In this document: piece after piece, positions 8,828-19,186 of the stretch | How the letters are laid out: each line of letters starts with the position of its first letter | Numbering within the stretch: the first letter of the stretch is position 1 | Source: Actinomycetes bacterium | GTDB lineage: Bacteria > Actinomycetota > Actinomycetes > Propionibacteriales > Nocardioidaceae | NCBI GenBank assembly: GCA_023417775.1 | Contig: JAEZEJ010000031.1 | Span: 23,422-87,421 of the forward strand | Length of the DNA stretch: 64,000 bases | Direction of reading: 5' to 3' | Notes under the pieces: generated by a model | What the model saw: only the letters and a program-made list of their open reading frames with translations | Told to the model about the DNA's origin: nothing | Database searches by the model: none | Made by a program: the position numbers and the translations under genes

Positions 8828-9597
8828 GCGTCGAGCTCACCCGCGAGGGAGGGATCGCGACCCTCACCTTCAGCGACCCGCCGGTCAACCTGTACTCACT
8901 CGATCTGCACGAGCGATTCGATGTCGTGCTCGAGCAGATCGAGGCCGATCTGCCGCGCGTCCTGGTGATCCGCGCCGAGGGCAAACTCGTCTCCGGGGGC
9001 GTCGATGTCGCGGAGTTCAACTCCCGCACCAGCAGGGAGAGCACCAAGGAGCTCTACGACCGGATGATCGAGCTGCCTGACCGGGTGGAGGCACTCCCCG
9101 TGCCGACGATCTTCGCGTCCCACGCGCTGACCCTCACCTGGGCCTTCGAGGTGGCGCTGGCCTGCGATCTGCTGTTCGCCAGCGAGAAGGCCCGCTTCGG
9201 GCTCGTCGAGCGGGTCATCGGCCTGACGCCGACGATGGGCGGAACGCAGCGGCTCGCCGCGCGCGCCGGCATCGCCCGGGCCAAGGAGATCGTCTTCACC
9301 GGGGCGCAGTACGACGCCGCCACGATGGAGCGGTGGAATATCGTCAATCGGGTATTGCCCGTCGATGCCTTCGAGGACGAGGTCCGCGCCTTCGCCGCCG
9401 GCCTCGCAGAGGGCCCGACGAAGGCCTTCGGCGCCGCCAAGGACATCCTGCGCCAGTACGAGGCCGGGGGAGTGCCGGCGGCGAATGCCGCCACGACGTC
9501 GATCGCATCGGCCCTGTTCGAGACCGAGGACCTACAGCACGGCATGGACTCGTTCCTCACCGAGGGCCCCGGCAATGCCACCTTCCACGGCCGCTGA
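8824..9597 (+). CDS. Enoyl-CoA hydratase/isomerase family protein
   Basis: This crotonase-fold protein has 257 residues. It shows the family landmarks TFSDPPVNLYSLDL, VIRAEGKLVSGGVDVAEF (oxyanion-hole GG region), ALACDLLFASEKARFGLVE and GLTPTMGGTQRLAARAG, with the usual catalytic-region Glu in LVERVIG. The substrate is not predictable. The GTG start overlaps the small membrane-protein ORF. It converges with the ThDP enzyme gene, 17 bp away, and is not part of that operon. Confidence 0.85.
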   Translation: MSVELTREGGIATLTFSDPPVNLYSLDLHERFDVVLEQIEADLPRVLVIRAEGKLVSGGVDVAEFNSRTSRESTKELYDRMIELPDRVEALPVPTIFASHALTLTWAFEVALACDLLFASEKARFGLVERVIGLTPTMGGTQRLAARAGIARAKEIVFTGAQYDAATMERWNIVNRVLPVDAFEDEVRAFAAGLAEGPTKAFGAAKDILRQYEAGGVPAANAATTSIASALFETEDLQHGMDSFLTEGPGNATFHGR

Positions 9598-9614
9598 CCT
9601 CATGCCGGGTCGGG

Positions 9615-11204
9615 TCACTGCGCGACCATCGCCTCCGGGTCGACCAGCAGATCGATCAGCACGGGGCCTGCGGGCACCGGGGCGAGCCCATCGAGGACCG
9701 ACCGCAGGCCGTCGAGGTCGGTGACCGTGTGCGCCTCGGCGCCATAGCCCCGGGCCACCTCGGCGAAGCTCGGCCAGGACGTGCGTGCGTAGTCGGTGTC
9801 CAGACCCGCCTGCCGCAGAGCGTGGTGCTCCATGCCGTACGACCCGTCGTCGACGATGACGATGAGCAGCGGCAGACGCTCCCGCACCGCGGTGGTGAGC
9901 TCGCCGAGCCCCATCATCCCGCCGCCATCGCCCGCGACGACCACCGTGAGTCGATCGGGATGGGCGACCGAGGCGCCCACGCCCGTGGCGATCCCGAGAC
10001 CGATCGAGGCGAAGTTCAGCGTGTGGACGAAGGACATCGGATGGGCGACCCCGAGACCGCGCCAGGCCGTGTAGACGAAACGCCCGGTGTCGGTGACCAC
10101 GAGCCGGTCCGCGGGCAGCCGCCGATGCAGCTCCCGCATGGCCGCCGCGGCATCGACGGTCCCCTCGCGTACGGCCGGCCGGTCGATCTCCGGCGGCGGA
10201 GGTCTGCCGTCGGACCAGCGAGAATGCTGTACTCCCGCCTCGGCCAGCAGTTCGATCATCGCCCTCGCGACGTCCCCCGCGTCCCCCTGGACAGCGGCCT
10301 TCGCGCGGACGTGCCGCCCCAGGGCGTCCTTGTCGAGGTCGACTTGGACGATGCTCCTCCCCGAGGCCAGCGAGCCCTCCGCCATCGTGAAGCGGTTGAG
10401 GCTCGCCCCGAACGACACGATGCAGTCGGACCGGAGCAGCAGATCGAGGGTCGCCGGATCGCTCAGCGTGCCGGCGATGCCGAGATCGCCTTCACAGCCC
10501 GCGAAGTATTCCCGTCCGAGCAGCGAGGTCGCGACCGGAGCACCCAGCACGGCGGCGAGCTCGAGCAGCGGCTCACGTGCCCCGGACTCCACCGCTCCGC
10601 GCCCCGCCAGGACGACCGGCCGGCGCGAGGAGGCGAGGATCCCGACCGCGATGTCGAGCGCATCGCGGTCGATATCGACCGGCTCGGGTCCCCCGGCGGC
10701 CGGCACCGGTGTCGGACCCTTCAGCTCCCGGCCGCCGACGCCGAGCGGGACGTCCAGCACCACCGGACCGCTGCCGACGCCGACCTGCTCGATCGCCCGG
10801 GCGATCTGCTCGGCGGCACCGTCCTCGGTGACCCGCACATAGCCGGCCCCGGTGAGCTCGGTCGCCGTGCGCAGATCGAAGCGCTGCAGATGCTCGGTGC
10901 CCTCCGGGGTGTCGCCGGTGAGCAGCAGCACCCGGCTGCGAGCCCGGGCCGCCTCGGTCAGCGCCGTCAAGGTGTTCGTGAAGCCGGGGCCGTGGGTCAC
11001 CGAGGCGACACCGATGGTGCCCGTCGTCCGCGTCCACCCGTCGGCCATGCTGACGGCACCGCCTTCGTGCAGCACCGGGACGAACCGGCCGCCGGCCGCC
11101 GAGAAGGTCACCACGTGGTCGAGATTGCCGTCGCCCATCAGGCCGAAGACCGTGTCGGCCCCCGCCGACCTCAGCGCGCGGACCAGACCCTCGTAGATCC
11201 TCAT
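9615..11204 (-). CDS. ThDP-dependent enzyme of the acetolactate synthase superfamily
   Basis: This 529-residue decarboxylase or carboligase has three domains: an N-terminal pyrimidine-binding domain with the catalytic Glu47 (HEGGAVSMADG), a central Rossmann-like domain, and a C-terminal diphosphate-binding domain with GDG at about 425 and a VDD at the position where many relatives have NN. The reaction is not known; relatives include acetolactate synthase, benzoylformate, oxalyl-CoA and phosphonopyruvate decarboxylases. The ATG at 11204 lies one base after the stop of the ABC binding-protein gene. It is therefore the last gene of the operon. Confidence 0.85.
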   Translation of the reverse strand: MRIYEGLVRALRSAGADTVFGLMGDGNLDHVVTFSAAGGRFVPVLHEGGAVSMADGWTRTTGTIGVASVTHGPGFTNTLTALTEAARARSRVLLLTGDTPEGTEHLQRFDLRTATELTGAGYVRVTEDGAAEQIARAIEQVGVGSGPVVLDVPLGVGGRELKGPTPVPAAGGPEPVDIDRDALDIAVGILASSRRPVVLAGRGAVESGAREPLLELAAVLGAPVATSLLGREYFAGCEGDLGIAGTLSDPATLDLLLRSDCIVSFGASLNRFTMAEGSLASGRSIVQVDLDKDALGRHVRAKAAVQGDAGDVARAMIELLAEAGVQHSRWSDGRPPPPEIDRPAVREGTVDAAAAMRELHRRLPADRLVVTDTGRFVYTAWRGLGVAHPMSFVHTLNFASIGLGIATGVGASVAHPDRLTVVVAGDGGGMMGLGELTTAVRERLPLLIVIVDDGSYGMEHHALRQAGLDTDYARTSWPSFAEVARGYGAEAHTVTDLDGLRSVLDGLAPVPAGPVLIDLLVDPEAMVAQ

Positions 11205-11205
11205 C

Positions 11206-12285
11206 TCACCGCGATTCCTTCGAGACCCGCTCGACCTCGGCCGCGATGTCCTCGTTGTAGGCCTCCACGAAGCTGTTGTCCACATATTCGTCGGCGGGGA
11301 GCGCCTCGGGCAGCAGATCGTTGTCGGCCAGGAAGGCCGCCGTGACATCGGTGCGGTCCTGCGGCGTATCGCCGAAGCCCGACTGCGCGCTGCCCTCGGG
11401 GTCGAACTGCTCCAGGGTGAACTTCAAGATGGCCAGGTCCCGCTCGCGGCCCTCGCCATCGGATCGCGCATTGGGGAACTCGTCGTAGAACATGTCGAGG
11501 GCCTCCTCGAGATTGTCCTTGGCCCAGACCTGGGCGACCGCCCCGGCTCGTCCCAGCTTCTCCAGGGCGTCGCTCTTGTTCTCGATCGCATCGCCGCTGG
11601 CGTACTGGACGAAGTCGAGCAGCTGGTCGGCCTCGGGGAACACATCGCGGATGACCCGCAGATCGGTGCCGCCGAGCTGGATGGACTGATAGGCGGCGTC
11701 CCAGAGATACAGCCCGTCGACCTTGCCCGAGCTGAGGGCGCTCGCCGCCTGCGCGCCGACGCCGACGGCGACGAACTCCACGTCATCGCTGAGCCCCGCC
11801 TCGGCCGCCATGGCCTGCGCCTCGGGAAGACGCGAGGAGGACAGCGACGCGACGCCGATGGTGGTGCCCGCGAGATCGTCCGGGGACTCGATGGCGCTGT
11901 CGGGGAGCACCGCCAGGCCCGATCCGTACTCGGGGATGATGTTGTAGGTGATGGTGATGTCGACATCCTTGTTGATGGCCGCCATCACCGAGGACGGGTT
12001 GCCCTGACCGAGATCGGCCTCGCCGGCCTGGACGAGCTGGATGGCGACCGCCGAGCCCGCCGTGGGCTGGTAGTCCACGTCGATGCCGTAGTCCTCGAAC
12101 AGCCCGAGGCCCTTCGGGATGGCGTACATGACGGCCTCCTCGCCCGGGTATGGCGCCTCGTGGCCCATGGCGACGACGATGCTCTCGTTCTCACCCTCGC
12201 CCGATGAGCCGCCGCAGGCGGGCAGGGCGAGGACGGCCGTCATCGCGACGGCGGTCGAGCAGGTGACTTTGGACAATGCGTTCAT
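11206..12285 (-). CDS. ABC transporter substrate-binding lipoprotein, NitT/TauT (SsuA/THI5-like) type
   Basis: This 359-residue lipoprotein captures the operon's unknown small substrate outside the cell. The signal peptide ends in the lipobox LPAC (Cys24), followed by a Gly/Ser/Glu-rich linker. The mature part has the NMT1/SsuA pattern: IPKGLGLFEDYGIDVDYQ, QLVQAGEADLGQGNPSS and DDLAGTTIGVASLSSS. Known ligands in this family include nitrate, taurine, sulfonates, thiamine precursors and aromatic acids. It is followed by the ThDP enzyme gene and preceded by permease and ATPase genes. Confidence 0.92.
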   Translation of the reverse strand: MNALSKVTCSTAVAMTAVLALPACGGSSGEGENESIVVAMGHEAPYPGEEAVMYAIPKGLGLFEDYGIDVDYQPTAGSAVAIQLVQAGEADLGQGNPSSVMAAINKDVDITITYNIIPEYGSGLAVLPDSAIESPDDLAGTTIGVASLSSSRLPEAQAMAAEAGLSDDVEFVAVGVGAQAASALSSGKVDGLYLWDAAYQSIQLGGTDLRVIRDVFPEADQLLDFVQYASGDAIENKSDALEKLGRAGAVAQVWAKDNLEEALDMFYDEFPNARSDGEGRERDLAILKFTLEQFDPEGSAQSGFGDTPQDRTDVTAAFLADNDLLPEALPADEYVDNSFVEAYNEDIAAEVERVSKESR

Positions 12286-12311
12286 GGATCTGACTCCTGA
12301 GGGGGACGGGT

Positions 12312-13157
12312 TTAAGCGCCGCTGGAGACGGCGTGGACCTGGGTCCAGAAGACGACGCGCTTCTGGACCATGACGAGGATGAGATGCAGCAGGAACCCGA
12401 TGATCGAGAGCAGGATCAGCACCGCGAAGGATCCGGCGATGTCCAGCACCGAGTTGAAGATGAGGATCTGATTGCCGAGTCCGGCGCGTGAGCCCATGAA
12501 CTCACCGACCACGGCACCGAGCAGGGAGAGCACGATCGCCGCGTCCAGCCCGGCGAAGATGTACGGGAGCGCCGAGGGCAGCTTCACGCGGCGGAAGGCC
12601 TCGAAGCGTCCCGCGCCCATCGCGCGGATCATGTCGATCCGCTGGTGATCGGTGTTCTGCAGCCCCTCGATCGTGTTGACGATGACCGGGAAGAAGGCCA
12701 CCGTCACCGCGACGATCACCTTGCTGGTCATGCCGAAGCCGAACCAGATGACCAGCAGCGGCGCGAGCGCGATCTTGGGCACCGTCTGGAAGGCGACGAT
12801 GTAGGGATAGACGGCCCGCCGCACCCAGCGGATCTCGGCCACCAGCGCCCCCAGGGTGATGCCGAGGACCGCCGCGATGGCGAAGCCGAGGACCGTCTCG
12901 GTGAGGGTGTAGCCGAGATTGGGCAGGAAGGTGCCGTACACGATGCCGTCGTAGAGCTTGACGGCGATGAGCGATGGCGGCGGCAGGACGATCGCCGAGA
13001 TATCGGCGATCCGCACGACCGCCTCCCAGCCGCCCACCACGACGACGAAGGTCCCGATGACGGCGATCCAGTCACCCGACCCCTTGGTCGAGCGGCGTCG
13101 CTTGCGCGGCGCTTCCTCGCGGGTCTGGGCGGCGACGGTGGCAGTGTCGACGGACAT
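12312..13157 (-). CDS. ABC transporter permease, NitT/TauT type
   Basis: This inner-membrane permease has 281 residues, about six membrane segments and the BPD-type coupling motif EAFRRVKLPSALPYIFAG, which docks the ATPase. An N-terminal basic stretch (RKRRRSTKG) precedes the first membrane segment. The ATG at 13157 shares one base with the stop of the ATPase gene (TGATG). The reading frame stays open upstream into the ATPase gene, but only as a shadow. Confidence 0.93.
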   Translation of the reverse strand: MSVDTATVAAQTREEAPRKRRRSTKGSGDWIAVIGTFVVVVGGWEAVVRIADISAIVLPPPSLIAVKLYDGIVYGTFLPNLGYTLTETVLGFAIAAVLGITLGALVAEIRWVRRAVYPYIVAFQTVPKIALAPLLVIWFGFGMTSKVIVAVTVAFFPVIVNTIEGLQNTDHQRIDMIRAMGAGRFEAFRRVKLPSALPYIFAGLDAAIVLSLLGAVVGEFMGSRAGLGNQILIFNSVLDIAGSFAVLILLSIIGFLLHLILVMVQKRVVFWTQVHAVSSGA

Positions 13158-13975
13158 CAGTCGATCCCTCCTTTGGCGTTGAGCAGATGGCGGATCTGCG
13201 AGGTGAGCTCGGCGAACGCGGGGGTCGCGACATCGTCGAGGGTGCGGCGGCGGGGAAGTTCCACGGTGAAGTCGCCGACGATCCGGCCGGGACGTTCCGA
13301 CATCACCAGGACGCGGTCGCTGAGATAGACCGCCTCCGGGATGGAGTGCGTGATGAAGAAGACCGTCTTGCGCTGTTCGGCCCAGATGGTCTGCAGATCG
13401 TCGTTGAGCTGCTCGCGGGTCAGCGCGTCGAGGGCGCCGAAGGGCTCGTCCATGAGCAGGATCTCCGGGTCCGGCACGAGCGCCCGCACGATGCCGACGC
13501 GTTGCTGCATGCCGCCGGACAGCTCGGACGGATAGCGTGACTCGAAGCCGTCGAGGCCCACCATGGAGAGCAGTTCGCGGGCTCGCTCCCGGTACTGGTC
13601 GACATCGCGCTTCTGCACCCGGATCGGCAGCAGGACGTTGTTGAGGATGGTCAGCCACGGCAACAGCACCGGCTGCTGGAAGACGACGCCGACGTGGGGG
13701 GAGGGGCCGCTCAGCGGCGTGCCGCTGAGGGTGACGTCCCCCTTGCTCTGCCGCAGCAGTCCCGCGAGGATCTTGAGCAGGGTGCTCTTGCCGCAGCCGG
13801 ACGGGCCGACGAGGGAGACGAAGGCCTGCTTCGCGACGTCCAGGTCGATCGGGTCGAGGGCCTGCACGGGCTCGCCGCTCGCCGTGGGGTAGGCGAGGGT
13901 CGCCCCGCGGATCGAGATGAGCCGGTCGTCCTCGGACCGGCCGATCTGCGCTGGGTCGGTGGTGGTCACTCTCAT
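13157..13975 (-). CDS. ABC transporter ATP-binding protein, NitT/TauT type
   Basis: This 272-residue ATPase energises the import system. It has Walker A GPSGCGKST, Q-loop VVFQQP, signature LSGGMQQR, Walker B ILLMDEPF and H-loop FFITHSIPEA. The ATG at 13975 overlaps the acyl-CoA ligase stop (ATGA). The similarity is to SsuB/TauB/NrtD-type subunits, consistent with the binding protein and permease downstream. Confidence 0.95.
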   Translation of the reverse strand: MRVTTTDPAQIGRSEDDRLISIRGATLAYPTASGEPVQALDPIDLDVAKQAFVSLVGPSGCGKSTLLKILAGLLRQSKGDVTLSGTPLSGPSPHVGVVFQQPVLLPWLTILNNVLLPIRVQKRDVDQYRERARELLSMVGLDGFESRYPSELSGGMQQRVGIVRALVPDPEILLMDEPFGALDALTREQLNDDLQTIWAEQRKTVFFITHSIPEAVYLSDRVLVMSERPGRIVGDFTVELPRRRTLDDVATPAFAELTSQIRHLLNAKGGID

Positions 13976-16080
13976 AACTCCTCCTTTACGAACAGGGCAT
14001 CGACCGCGATCGCCCCATCACCATCGGCACACACGAGGACGGGGTTGAGCTCCGCCGCCGCGAGATCTCGTCCACATCGCGCGGCGAGCCGACCGAACCT
14101 CTCGACCAGATCGACGAGCGCCGAGCGGTCCTTGGGCGCCGCACCGCGATAGCCCGCCAGCAGGCGCGCCAGCGGCGAGGCGTCGATGAGCTCCTCGATG
14201 TCCTGTCGCCCGGCCGGGACCGGGGTGGTCGCCGCCGGGCCGGTCAGTTCCGCCAGCACGCCACCCGGAGCGACCGTGAGCACCAGGCCGACCTGGGGAT
14301 CCCGCACCACGCCGACGATGCACTCCACGACCTCCGTGTGGACTTGATCTTGGAGCAGGAATCCGTCGATGTCGAGCTCCGGTGCTCGTTCCCGCACCGT
14401 CTCGCGCATGCGCGACATCTCGTCCAGCAGCTGCTCTCGGGACTCGATCGAGGTGACGACGCCGCCGACCTCCGTCTTGTGCGAGAGGCCCGCCGCCTCC
14501 AGCTTCAGCACCACGGGAGGCGTCAACGAGTCCCACGCCTCGGTCGCCTCGGCGGCCGAGGCGACCACCACCGAGACGGGGGTGGAGACCCCGGCCCCGT
14601 CGAGCAGGTCCAGGGCGGGAGCACCGGCGAGGATCGCCCGATCCTCCCAGGGCACGATGCCCTCGTCCTGGTGCTCCTCGAGCGGTGCGGGATGTTCGCG
14701 ACCGTGCCACTCCAGCCAGGCGGCGATCGCCGCGAGCGAAGGGCGCGCCCCCGACAGCACCGGGACGCCGCTGCGTGTCAGCGTGTCGACGACGATCTCA
14801 TCGGCGGCGCCATTGGTCAGGCTCAGGGCGAGCACCGGGGCACCCGGATCGGCCGAACACTTGGCGAGGACCTCGGCCTGGTCCCGGTACAGCGACTCCT
14901 GTCCGGCCGAGCCCCGCAGGACATTGAGCGCGAGCGCCACGACACCCACCTCGGGATCGGCCTTCAGCAGGTCGAGCGCCTGCATGGCGATGGCGGGGTC
15001 CTCCACCGACGCTCCGGTCAGGTCGAGCGGGTTGGCGACCGTGGCGAATCCCGGGAGGGCCGATGCGAGGGCCTCGCGCGAGTCGTCTCCCAGGGTGGCG
15101 AGCGGGAGTCCGATGTCCTCGGCGAGGTCCGCGAGCAGTCCGGTGCCGCCGCCGGAGATCGAGGTGATCGCGGCGGTCGGCGCGGAGGGGGTCAGTCCGG
15201 CGGAGAAGAGCAGGAGCGTCTCACGGAACTCGTCGAGGTCGCCCACCTGCACCACCTGGCAGCGCCGCAGCAGACCGGCTAGCGCCGATCCCTGTCCGGC
15301 GATGGCGCCGGTGTGCGCGAGGGCGGCCTGCTGGCCGAGCGCGGATCTACCCACCGTGAGGGCGACGACCGGCTTACCCATCCGGGCGGCCTCGATGGCC
15401 GCGGAGCTGAACTCCTCGACATCGCGCAGTCCCTCGATGAACAGGCCGATGACGCCGACACTCTCGTCGTGGGCCAGCGCCCGCACATAGCGGCCGAGCC
15501 CGACGCCCGCCTCATTGCCGGTGGTGATGAGGTGGCTCAATCCGAGGCCGCGGCCCACGGCCGAGTCCGTCACCGAGTGCGTCAGGGCACCGGACTGCAT
15601 GACGAGGGCGATATTGCCGCGGGTGAAGGGATCGACGATCTGGCCGCTGTAGCCCGCGAAGCCGGTCGTCGCGTTGAGGATGCCGTAGCAGTTCGGGCCG
15701 CAGAGCAGGAATCCGGAGCGGGCGAGCAGATCGTCCAGGCGTCGGCGCTGGCCGGCACCGCTGCCGCCCTCGCCGAAGCCGCTGGCGATGAGCGATCCCG
15801 CCCGGGTGCCCGCGTCGATGAACTGCTCCAGCACGTCCAGGGACCGGTCGGCATCGAGCGCGATCGCCACGAAGTCGCAGGTCTCCGGCAGCGAGGCGGC
15901 ATCGGGATACGCCGTCAGCCCGGCGATGGTCGTCTCCCGCGGGTGGACGGGATAGATCCGCGCCGCGGAGCCGAAGCGCTGCAGGTTCTCGATGATCTGC
16001 AGTCCGCGGTTGCCGCGGGGTGAGGCGCCGACGACCGCGATGGATGCCGGATCGAGCAGAGCTCGCAGATCGTCCATCAT
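13972..16080 (-). CDS. NDP-forming acyl-CoA ligase (acetate-CoA ligase family)
   Basis: This 702-residue enzyme should make an acyl-CoA from a carboxylic acid with ATP. It has an N-terminal CoA-binding Rossmann domain (VGASPRGNRGLQIIENLQRFG region), a succinyl-CoA-synthetase-like flavodoxin domain (MQSGALTHSVTDSAVGRG), and a C-terminal ATP-grasp domain with VVLKLEAAGLSHKTEVGGV. The ATGATG start at 16080 overlaps the stop of the enoyl-CoA hydratase gene. Its link to hydratase, reductase and importer suggests it activates the imported acid or a pathway intermediate. The acid is unknown. Confidence 0.9.
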   Translation of the reverse strand: MMDDLRALLDPASIAVVGASPRGNRGLQIIENLQRFGSAARIYPVHPRETTIAGLTAYPDAASLPETCDFVAIALDADRSLDVLEQFIDAGTRAGSLIASGFGEGGSGAGQRRRLDDLLARSGFLLCGPNCYGILNATTGFAGYSGQIVDPFTRGNIALVMQSGALTHSVTDSAVGRGLGLSHLITTGNEAGVGLGRYVRALAHDESVGVIGLFIEGLRDVEEFSSAAIEAARMGKPVVALTVGRSALGQQAALAHTGAIAGQGSALAGLLRRCQVVQVGDLDEFRETLLLFSAGLTPSAPTAAITSISGGGTGLLADLAEDIGLPLATLGDDSREALASALPGFATVANPLDLTGASVEDPAIAMQALDLLKADPEVGVVALALNVLRGSAGQESLYRDQAEVLAKCSADPGAPVLALSLTNGAADEIVVDTLTRSGVPVLSGARPSLAAIAAWLEWHGREHPAPLEEHQDEGIVPWEDRAILAGAPALDLLDGAGVSTPVSVVVASAAEATEAWDSLTPPVVLKLEAAGLSHKTEVGGVVTSIESREQLLDEMSRMRETVRERAPELDIDGFLLQDQVHTEVVECIVGVVRDPQVGLVLTVAPGGVLAELTGPAATTPVPAGRQDIEELIDASPLARLLAGYRGAAPKDRSALVDLVERFGRLAARCGRDLAAAELNPVLVCADGDGAIAVDALFVKEEL

Positions 16081-16889
16081 CGCTCTCCATAGGGCGTGTC
16101 CCTCGCCCGGAGGAAGGCACCCATGCCGTCCTCGGCGAGGACCGCCATGATCCGCTCCTTCTCGACGACCCCCTGGGATCCGAGCAGGATCGTGTCGATA
16201 TAGCGGTGGGCGTCCTGGGCGGCCTTGAACCCCTGGATGTCGAGGGTGAGGCGCACGGCGCGCTTGGCGAGGGTGAGCGCGTACATCGGCGCATTGGCCA
16301 CCCGCTCCGCGAGACGCTGCGCCTCTCGGCCGAGGTCCTCGGGGGCGACCACGTAGTTGACCAGGCCCACCTCGCGGGCACGGGCGGCGTCGAGACGGTC
16401 CCCCGTCAGGTAGAGCTCGTTGAATCCCTTGAAGCTCATCAGCCACGGCAGCATGAGCAGCGGCGAGAGAGCGCCGTGCCGGATCTCGGGCTCGGACAGG
16501 AAGGCGGTGTCGGCCGCGATGGTGAGGTCGCCGACCATCGCCAGATTGCAGCCACCGGCGATGGCGCCGCCGTTGAGGGCGGTGATGACCGGCTTGTCGC
16601 AGTACCAGATGCTGCGGATGACATCGGCATTCCCCTTGGTGTGGTCGTCCCACTCCTGGGTGGTCGCCGGGAGTCCGTCGGCTTCCAGGTCGATGCCCGA
16701 GCAGAAGATCCGCGATCCGGCGGCCGTCAGGACGATGACGCGCGTGTCGGCATCGGCCCCGGCGGCGGCGACCGCCGCACCGAGTTCGGCGAAGGTCTGC
16801 TGCCGCAGGGCGTTGTGCTTCTCCGGGCGATTGATGGTGATCGTGGTGACGCCGTTCTCGAGGGAGACGGTCAGATCGTCGTAGTGCAT
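16077..16889 (-). CDS. Enoyl-CoA hydratase/isomerase family protein
   Basis: This crotonase-fold enzyme of 270 residues shows ITINRPEKHNALRQ, VLTAAGSRIFCSGIDLEADG (oxyanion hole), ALNGGAIAGGCNLAMVGDLTIAA and SEPEIRHGALSP. The LSP in place of the usual GGTQRL suggests a substrate other than a simple straight-chain enoyl-CoA, but this is weak evidence. The ATG at 16889 has GGAG eight bases upstream. The stop overlaps the acyl-CoA ligase start (ATGA). Confidence 0.9.
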   Translation of the reverse strand: MHYDDLTVSLENGVTTITINRPEKHNALRQQTFAELGAAVAAAGADADTRVIVLTAAGSRIFCSGIDLEADGLPATTQEWDDHTKGNADVIRSIWYCDKPVITALNGGAIAGGCNLAMVGDLTIAADTAFLSEPEIRHGALSPLLMLPWLMSFKGFNELYLTGDRLDAARAREVGLVNYVVAPEDLGREAQRLAERVANAPMYALTLAKRAVRLTLDIQGFKAAQDAHRYIDTILLGSQGVVEKERIMAVLAEDGMGAFLRARDTPYGER

Positions 16890-16923
16890 GTGTGGTGCTC
16901 CGTTCAACAGGGGAGGAAGGGGG

Positions 16924-18198
<1,275 letters not shown>

Positions 18199-18376
18199 GG
18201 ATACTCCTCCATTGCCGCGCACCCTGTGGTGCGCATCACATCATTGAACTGGCAACATCAAAGCACGAGTATCACTGGAAGGAAATGTTATCCGCGTTAA
18301 TTCTTCACAACAGAACTTTTGATGTTTGACGTGAAACGTTCCGTTAACAGCGACAACATCGGTGTAACGTTCTGCT
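18199..18376. promoter_or_regulatory. Divergent promoter/operator region of the IclR-controlled operon
   Basis: This gap is AT-rich compared with its surroundings. It contains an inverted pair AACATCAAA (18254-18262) and TTTGATGTT (18318-18326), plus a third AACATC at 18355-18360. TAACGT at 18365-18370 sits at the right distance to act as a -10 element for the IclR gene, whose ATG would then be at or near the transcript start. These are candidate operators for the divergent IclR protein. Confidence 0.55.
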
Positions 18377-19180
18377 ATGCGATACGTTGAGGGGGACAAC
18401 CAGCCGCGGCCGCCCTATCTGGTGGAGTCGGCGGAGAACGCGCTGAGGATCCTGCTGTGGCTCCGCAACTCACCGAGGTTGCGAGTCACCGAGGTGAGCG
18501 ACCGGCTCGGCGTCGCCCGATCCACGGCCCATCGCCTGCTCTCGACGCTGACCTATCTGGGATTCCTTCGCCACGATCCGATCAAGCGGGTCTACCTGCC
18601 GGGCGAGGTGCTCGTGGAGATCGCCCTCGCCTCGACCGATCACGAGGATCTCCGGCGCGCCAGCATGCCCTATATCGAGAGGCTCGCGAACGAGCAGGGG
18701 TGGACGGTCCACCTGTCGGTCCTCGAAGGCACCGACATCCGCTTCATCGACGGCTGCGAGAGCCCGCGCCCCGTCCGGGTCAGTGTCCGGATCGGGTCGC
18801 GCTCGCCGGCGCACAGCACCAGCAGCGGCAAGGTGCTGCTCGCCAGCCTTCCGCCGCACCACCTCGCCACGCTGTACCCCGAGGATCCCCCGAAGGTCAC
18901 CGAGCACACGATCGCGGACCTCGATGAGCTCGAACAGCAGCTGGTCGAGGTGCGGCGGGCCGGCTACGCCACGAATCTGGGCGAGAACGAGGTGGGACTG
19001 CATGCCGCCTCGGTGCCGATCCACCACGACGGGCGGATCGTCGCGGCGATCGCCGCGGCCCGTCCCACGATGGTCGAGGCTCCCCACGACTTCACCGATA
19101 TCGTCGAGCGCCTGCACGCCACCGCCGCGGCCATCGAGAGCCAGCTCGAACGACAGAACGGGGACGGCGGCCGAGACTGA
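18377..19180 (+). CDS. IclR family transcriptional regulator
   Basis: This 267-residue regulator has an N-terminal winged helix-turn-helix (LRVTEVSDRLGVARSTAHRL, about residues 34-53) and a C-terminal IclR ligand-binding domain containing GSRSPAHSTSSGKVLLA and VGLHAASVPIHHDGRIVAA. No clear ribosome-binding site precedes the ATG, so leaderless translation is possible. It is transcribed away from the catabolic operon, which is probably its target; the inducer is unknown. Confidence 0.93.
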   Translation: MRYVEGDNQPRPPYLVESAENALRILLWLRNSPRLRVTEVSDRLGVARSTAHRLLSTLTYLGFLRHDPIKRVYLPGEVLVEIALASTDHEDLRRASMPYIERLANEQGWTVHLSVLEGTDIRFIDGCESPRPVRVSVRIGSRSPAHSTSSGKVLLASLPPHHLATLYPEDPPKVTEHTIADLDELEQQLVEVRRAGYATNLGENEVGLHAASVPIHHDGRIVAAIAAARPTMVEAPHDFTDIVERLHATAAAIESQLERQNGDGGRD

Positions 19181-19186
19181 GGAAGA

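Noticed and set aside
9333..11345. A 670-codon plus-strand open frame
   Set aside because: It is antisense to the ThDP enzyme and the 3' part of the enoyl-CoA hydratase; it has low-complexity Arg/His/Asp-rich sequence and no domain.
13972..16653. A longer acyl-CoA ligase starting at 16653
   Set aside because: The extra N-terminal sequence is a shadow of the enoyl-CoA hydratase gene. The ATGATG at 16080 overlaps the preceding stop.
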